Both the position numbers and the translations under genes were made by a program. The notes beneath the pieces are model-generated. The model saw only the letters and a list, made by a program, of their open reading frames with translations. It was not told where the DNA came from and did no database searches. Positions 5,555 to 7,276 of a DNA stretch of 7,276 nucleotides are shown piece by piece. The DNA is from CAWULT01 sp963923455 (GTDB taxonomy: Bacteria; Acidobacteriota; Vicinamibacteria; Vicinamibacterales; UBA2999), in contig CAWULT010000177.1 of assembly GCA_963923455.1 (NCBI GenBank), forward strand, positions 1 through 7,276. Reading direction: 5' to 3'. Within the stretch, counting starts at the first letter, position 1. Every line of letters starts with the position of its first letter.

Positions 5555-6067
5555 ATGGCCGTGTACGCGCAGTTCGTGACGAACGAGGGAAGCTTCAAGG
5601 TGCGACTGTTCGACGAGCAGACGCCGAACACGGTGGCCAACTTCGTCGGCCTGGCCGAGGGCACGAAGGAGTGGACCCATCCCCGCACCGGGGCCGCGAT
5701 GACACAGCGGTACTACGACGGCACCATCTTCCACCGCGTGATCGACGGCTTCATGATCCAGGGCGGCGACCCCCTGGGCCAGGGCATCGGCGGGCCGGGG
5801 TACGAGTTCGCGGACGAGTTCCACCCGTCGCTGCGCCACGACCGGGCCGGCATCCTGTCGATGGCCAACCGCGGTCCCAACACCAACGGCAGCCAGTTCT
5901 TCATCACGCTCGCGGCGACGCCGCACCTCGACGGCCGGCACTCCGTGTTCGGCGAGGTCATCGAGGGCATGGACGTGGTGCGGCGGATCGGCCGCACCCC
6001 GACGGGCCGCATGGACCGCCCGGTGAAGGACGTCGTCATCCAGTCGGTCACGATCGAGCGGGACTGA
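5555..6067 (+). CDS. Cyclophilin-type peptidyl-prolyl cis-trans isomerase
   Basis: This encodes a 170-residue PpiB-like cyclophilin that speeds cis-trans isomerisation of X-Pro bonds during protein folding. It has no signal peptide, so it should act in the cytoplasm. Active-site residues are present: R61 in FHRVIDGFMIQGGDP (57-73), F66, M67 and Q69 in the same block, A104-N105 in SMANRGPNTNGSQFFIT, then Q114 and F116, and H129 in HLDGRHSVFG. The Trp of human cyclophilin A that binds cyclosporin (W121) is a His here (H124), as substitutions at this site are common in bacterial cyclophilins; low cyclosporin affinity is expected. The gene is divergent from glgB and is followed after 25 bases by the sigma factor gene, so the three genes to the right may share its promoter. 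Confidence 0.93.
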   Translation: MAVYAQFVTNEGSFKVRLFDEQTPNTVANFVGLAEGTKEWTHPRTGAAMTQRYYDGTIFHRVIDGFMIQGGDPLGQGIGGPGYEFADEFHPSLRHDRAGILSMANRGPNTNGSQFFITLAATPHLDGRHSVFGEVIEGMDVVRRIGRTPTGRMDRPVKDVVIQSVTIERD

Positions 6068-6092
6068 CGCCCGCACGGGCACGAGCCGGCCG

Positions 6093-6665
6093 GTGTCTTC
6101 CACACACGTCCCCCGGCAGCCCGACGAGCTGATGCCGCTCGTGTACGACGAGTTGCGCCGCATCGCGGCGCGCTACGTCAACCGCGAGCGGCACGCCCGC
6201 ACGCTGCAGGCCACGGCCCTCGTCAACGAAGTCTACGTGCGGCTGCTCGCGGAGCGTCCCCGCGAGTTCCAGAACCGCGCGCATTTCCTCGCCATCGGCG
6301 CGCTGTCGATGCGCCAGATCCTGATCCAGCGGGCGCGGGCGCGACGCGCCGCCAAGCGCGACGGCGGACGCGAGCGCGTCACGCTCGACGACCTGCACCT
6401 CGCGCCCGGCGACGTGCAGGCGGGGTACGGCGGGACGGCGCCGCAGGCGCCCGGCGACGTCGACGTGCTCGCGCTCGACGCGGCCCTGGCACGCCTCGCG
6501 GCGTTCGACCCGGAGCAGGCTCGGGTCGTCGAGCTGCGGTACTTCGGCGGGCTCACCGTCGAGGAAACGGCCGAGGCCACGGGCGTCTCGCCGGCCACCG
6601 TGAAGCGCCAGTGGGCCATGGCCCGCGCATGGTTGAAGCAGGCGCTCGAGGGCACCGCGCCATGA
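6093..6665 (+). CDS. ECF-family RNA polymerase sigma factor
   Basis: This encodes a 190-residue sigma factor of the ECF group common in Acidobacteriota and Planctomycetes (Sigma70_ECF, TIGR02999-like), which directs RNA polymerase to a dedicated promoter set. Residues about 14-88 are region 2, with LMPLVYDELRRIAARYVNRE, then TLQATALVNEVYVRLL and NRAHFLAIGALSMRQILIQR. A linker of about 40 residues (89-127), longer than usual, follows. Residues 128-185 are region 4, with PEQARVVELRYFGGLTVEET and a helix-turn-helix GVSPATVKRQWAMARAWLKQ. The start is GTG 6093; no earlier start codon exists in the gap. The first region-2 helix typical of the family (the part before LMPLVYDEL) is missing. The stop overlaps the kinase start (ATGA). 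No anti-sigma factor is seen; in this family the adjacent kinase may take the regulatory role, which is inference. Confidence 0.92.
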   Translation: MSSTHVPRQPDELMPLVYDELRRIAARYVNRERHARTLQATALVNEVYVRLLAERPREFQNRAHFLAIGALSMRQILIQRARARRAAKRDGGRERVTLDDLHLAPGDVQAGYGGTAPQAPGDVDVLALDAALARLAAFDPEQARVVELRYFGGLTVEETAEATGVSPATVKRQWAMARAWLKQALEGTAP

Positions 6666-7276
6666 CGCCGGAGCGCTGGGCGCGGCTCGAGGCGCTCTTC
6701 GAACAGGCGGTGGCCCGGCCGGCAGGGGAACGGGACGCCTGGGTGGCCGGCGCCTGCCAGGGCGACGCCGCGTTGCGTGACGATCTGGGTGCGCTGCTGC
6801 GGTCGCACGACACGCTCGGCGACTTCCTCGAGACGCCGCCCGTGCTCGACGCCGCCGACGTCGAGGCCGCCGTGGACACGCTGCTCGGATCCGGGCCCCC
6901 GGCGTCGGACGAGCTCGCGTGGAGCCCGGGCACGCGGATCGGCAAGTACGACATCGTCCGGGTGCTGGGGCGGGGCGGGATGGGCATCGTCTACCTCGCG
7001 CGCGACGCGGACCTGCACCGGGACGTCGCACTCAAGTCGATCCCTCACACGCTCGGCGACCAGCCCGCCATCCGGGAGCGGCTGCGCCGCGAGGCACGGG
7101 CCGCCGCCACGATCAAGGCGCCGTCGGTGGCCACCGTCTACGCGATCGAGGAGGTGGACGGGCACCTGCTGGTCGCCTCCGAGTACGTGACGGGCCCCAC
7201 GCTGCGTGACCTGATTCGGCAGGGGCCGGTGGCGCCGGATCGCGCCCGGGCGATCGCGCTGGACGTCGCGCGTGGG
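6662..7276 (+). CDS. PknB-like serine/threonine protein kinase, 5' part
   Basis: The first 205 residues of a eukaryotic-like Ser/Thr kinase are present; the frame stays open to the window edge. Residues 1-50 are the N-terminal segment often seen in acidobacterial kinases paired with a sigma factor (MTPERWARLEALFEQAVARP, then a helix ending ALLRSHD). The kinase domain starts near residue 94 with GKYDIVRVLGRGGMGIVYLA. The glycine-rich loop is at 103-108, the ATP lysine is K125 in VALKSIP, and the helix-C glutamate is E144 in RREARAAATIK. The hinge region includes LLVASEYVTGPTLRDLI. The catalytic HRD and DFG motifs, any transmembrane segment, and any TPR or propeller repeats lie beyond the window, so activity and location cannot be judged. 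The ATGA overlap with the sigma factor gene indicates coupled expression. Confidence 0.92.
   Translation, partial: MTPERWARLEALFEQAVARPAGERDAWVAGACQGDAALRDDLGALLRSHDTLGDFLETPPVLDAADVEAAVDTLLGSGPPASDELAWSPGTRIGKYDIVRVLGRGGMGIVYLARDADLHRDVALKSIPHTLGDQPAIRERLRREARAAATIKAPSVATVYAIEEVDGHLLVASEYVTGPTLRDLIRQGPVAPDRARAIALDVARG

Noticed and set aside
4022..6163. 713-codon minus-strand open frame across glgB and the isomerase gene
   Set aside because: It spans two well-supported genes on opposite strands in the wrong frame for both; composition is that of a shadow frame.

Overview
The window is about 70% G+C and reads as a piece of a free-living bacterial chromosome. The best guess for the source is the Acidobacteriota (Vicinamibacteria-like). 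This rests on the extreme GC-rich third positions, an ECF-type sigma factor overlapping a PknB-like Ser/Thr kinase, a NifA-type GAF-AAA+-Fis regulator with no nitrogenase genes near it, and a short GlgB. The taxonomy is inference. I see no insertion sequence, phage gene, tRNA, rRNA or CRISPR array.

Layout, left to right. (1) The 3' part of a SpoU/TrmH-family RNA methyltransferase gene overlaps by 4 bases (ATGA) a complete PfkB-family sugar kinase gene. (2) A 317-base gap follows, with two similar inverted repeats, each with the core GACA-N4-TGTC. (3) Next comes a gene for a NifA-like enhancer-binding protein whose ATPase motifs are mostly intact. Its sigma-54-contacting GAFTGA loop is gone and its GAF domain is much shortened. 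(4) A small secreted ComEA-like helix-hairpin-helix protein follows. (5) Convergent to it, only 6 bases away, lies glgB (glycogen branching enzyme) on the minus strand. The two stop codons sit inside one perfect 16-base palindrome. (6) Divergent from glgB is a cyclophilin-type peptidyl-prolyl isomerase. The 55 bases between the two starts hold back-to-back -10 elements, and glgB looks leaderless. (7) Last come an ECF-family sigma factor and, overlapping it by ATGA, the start of a Ser/Thr protein kinase that runs off the right edge.

How the genes relate. Three units look transcriptionally linked: methyltransferase-sugar kinase, isomerase-sigma factor-kinase (25-base gap, then an overlap), and possibly regulator-HhH protein (61-base gap). 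The sigma factor and kinase are the clearest functional pair, a transcription/phosphorylation signalling module. The others are ordinary housekeeping or accessory genes with no shared pathway that I can see.

I do not find a clearly new biological system. The observations most worth a second look are the NifA-like protein that has lost its sigma-54 contact loop, the paired inverted repeats upstream of it, and the compact divergent promoter of glgB and the isomerase.
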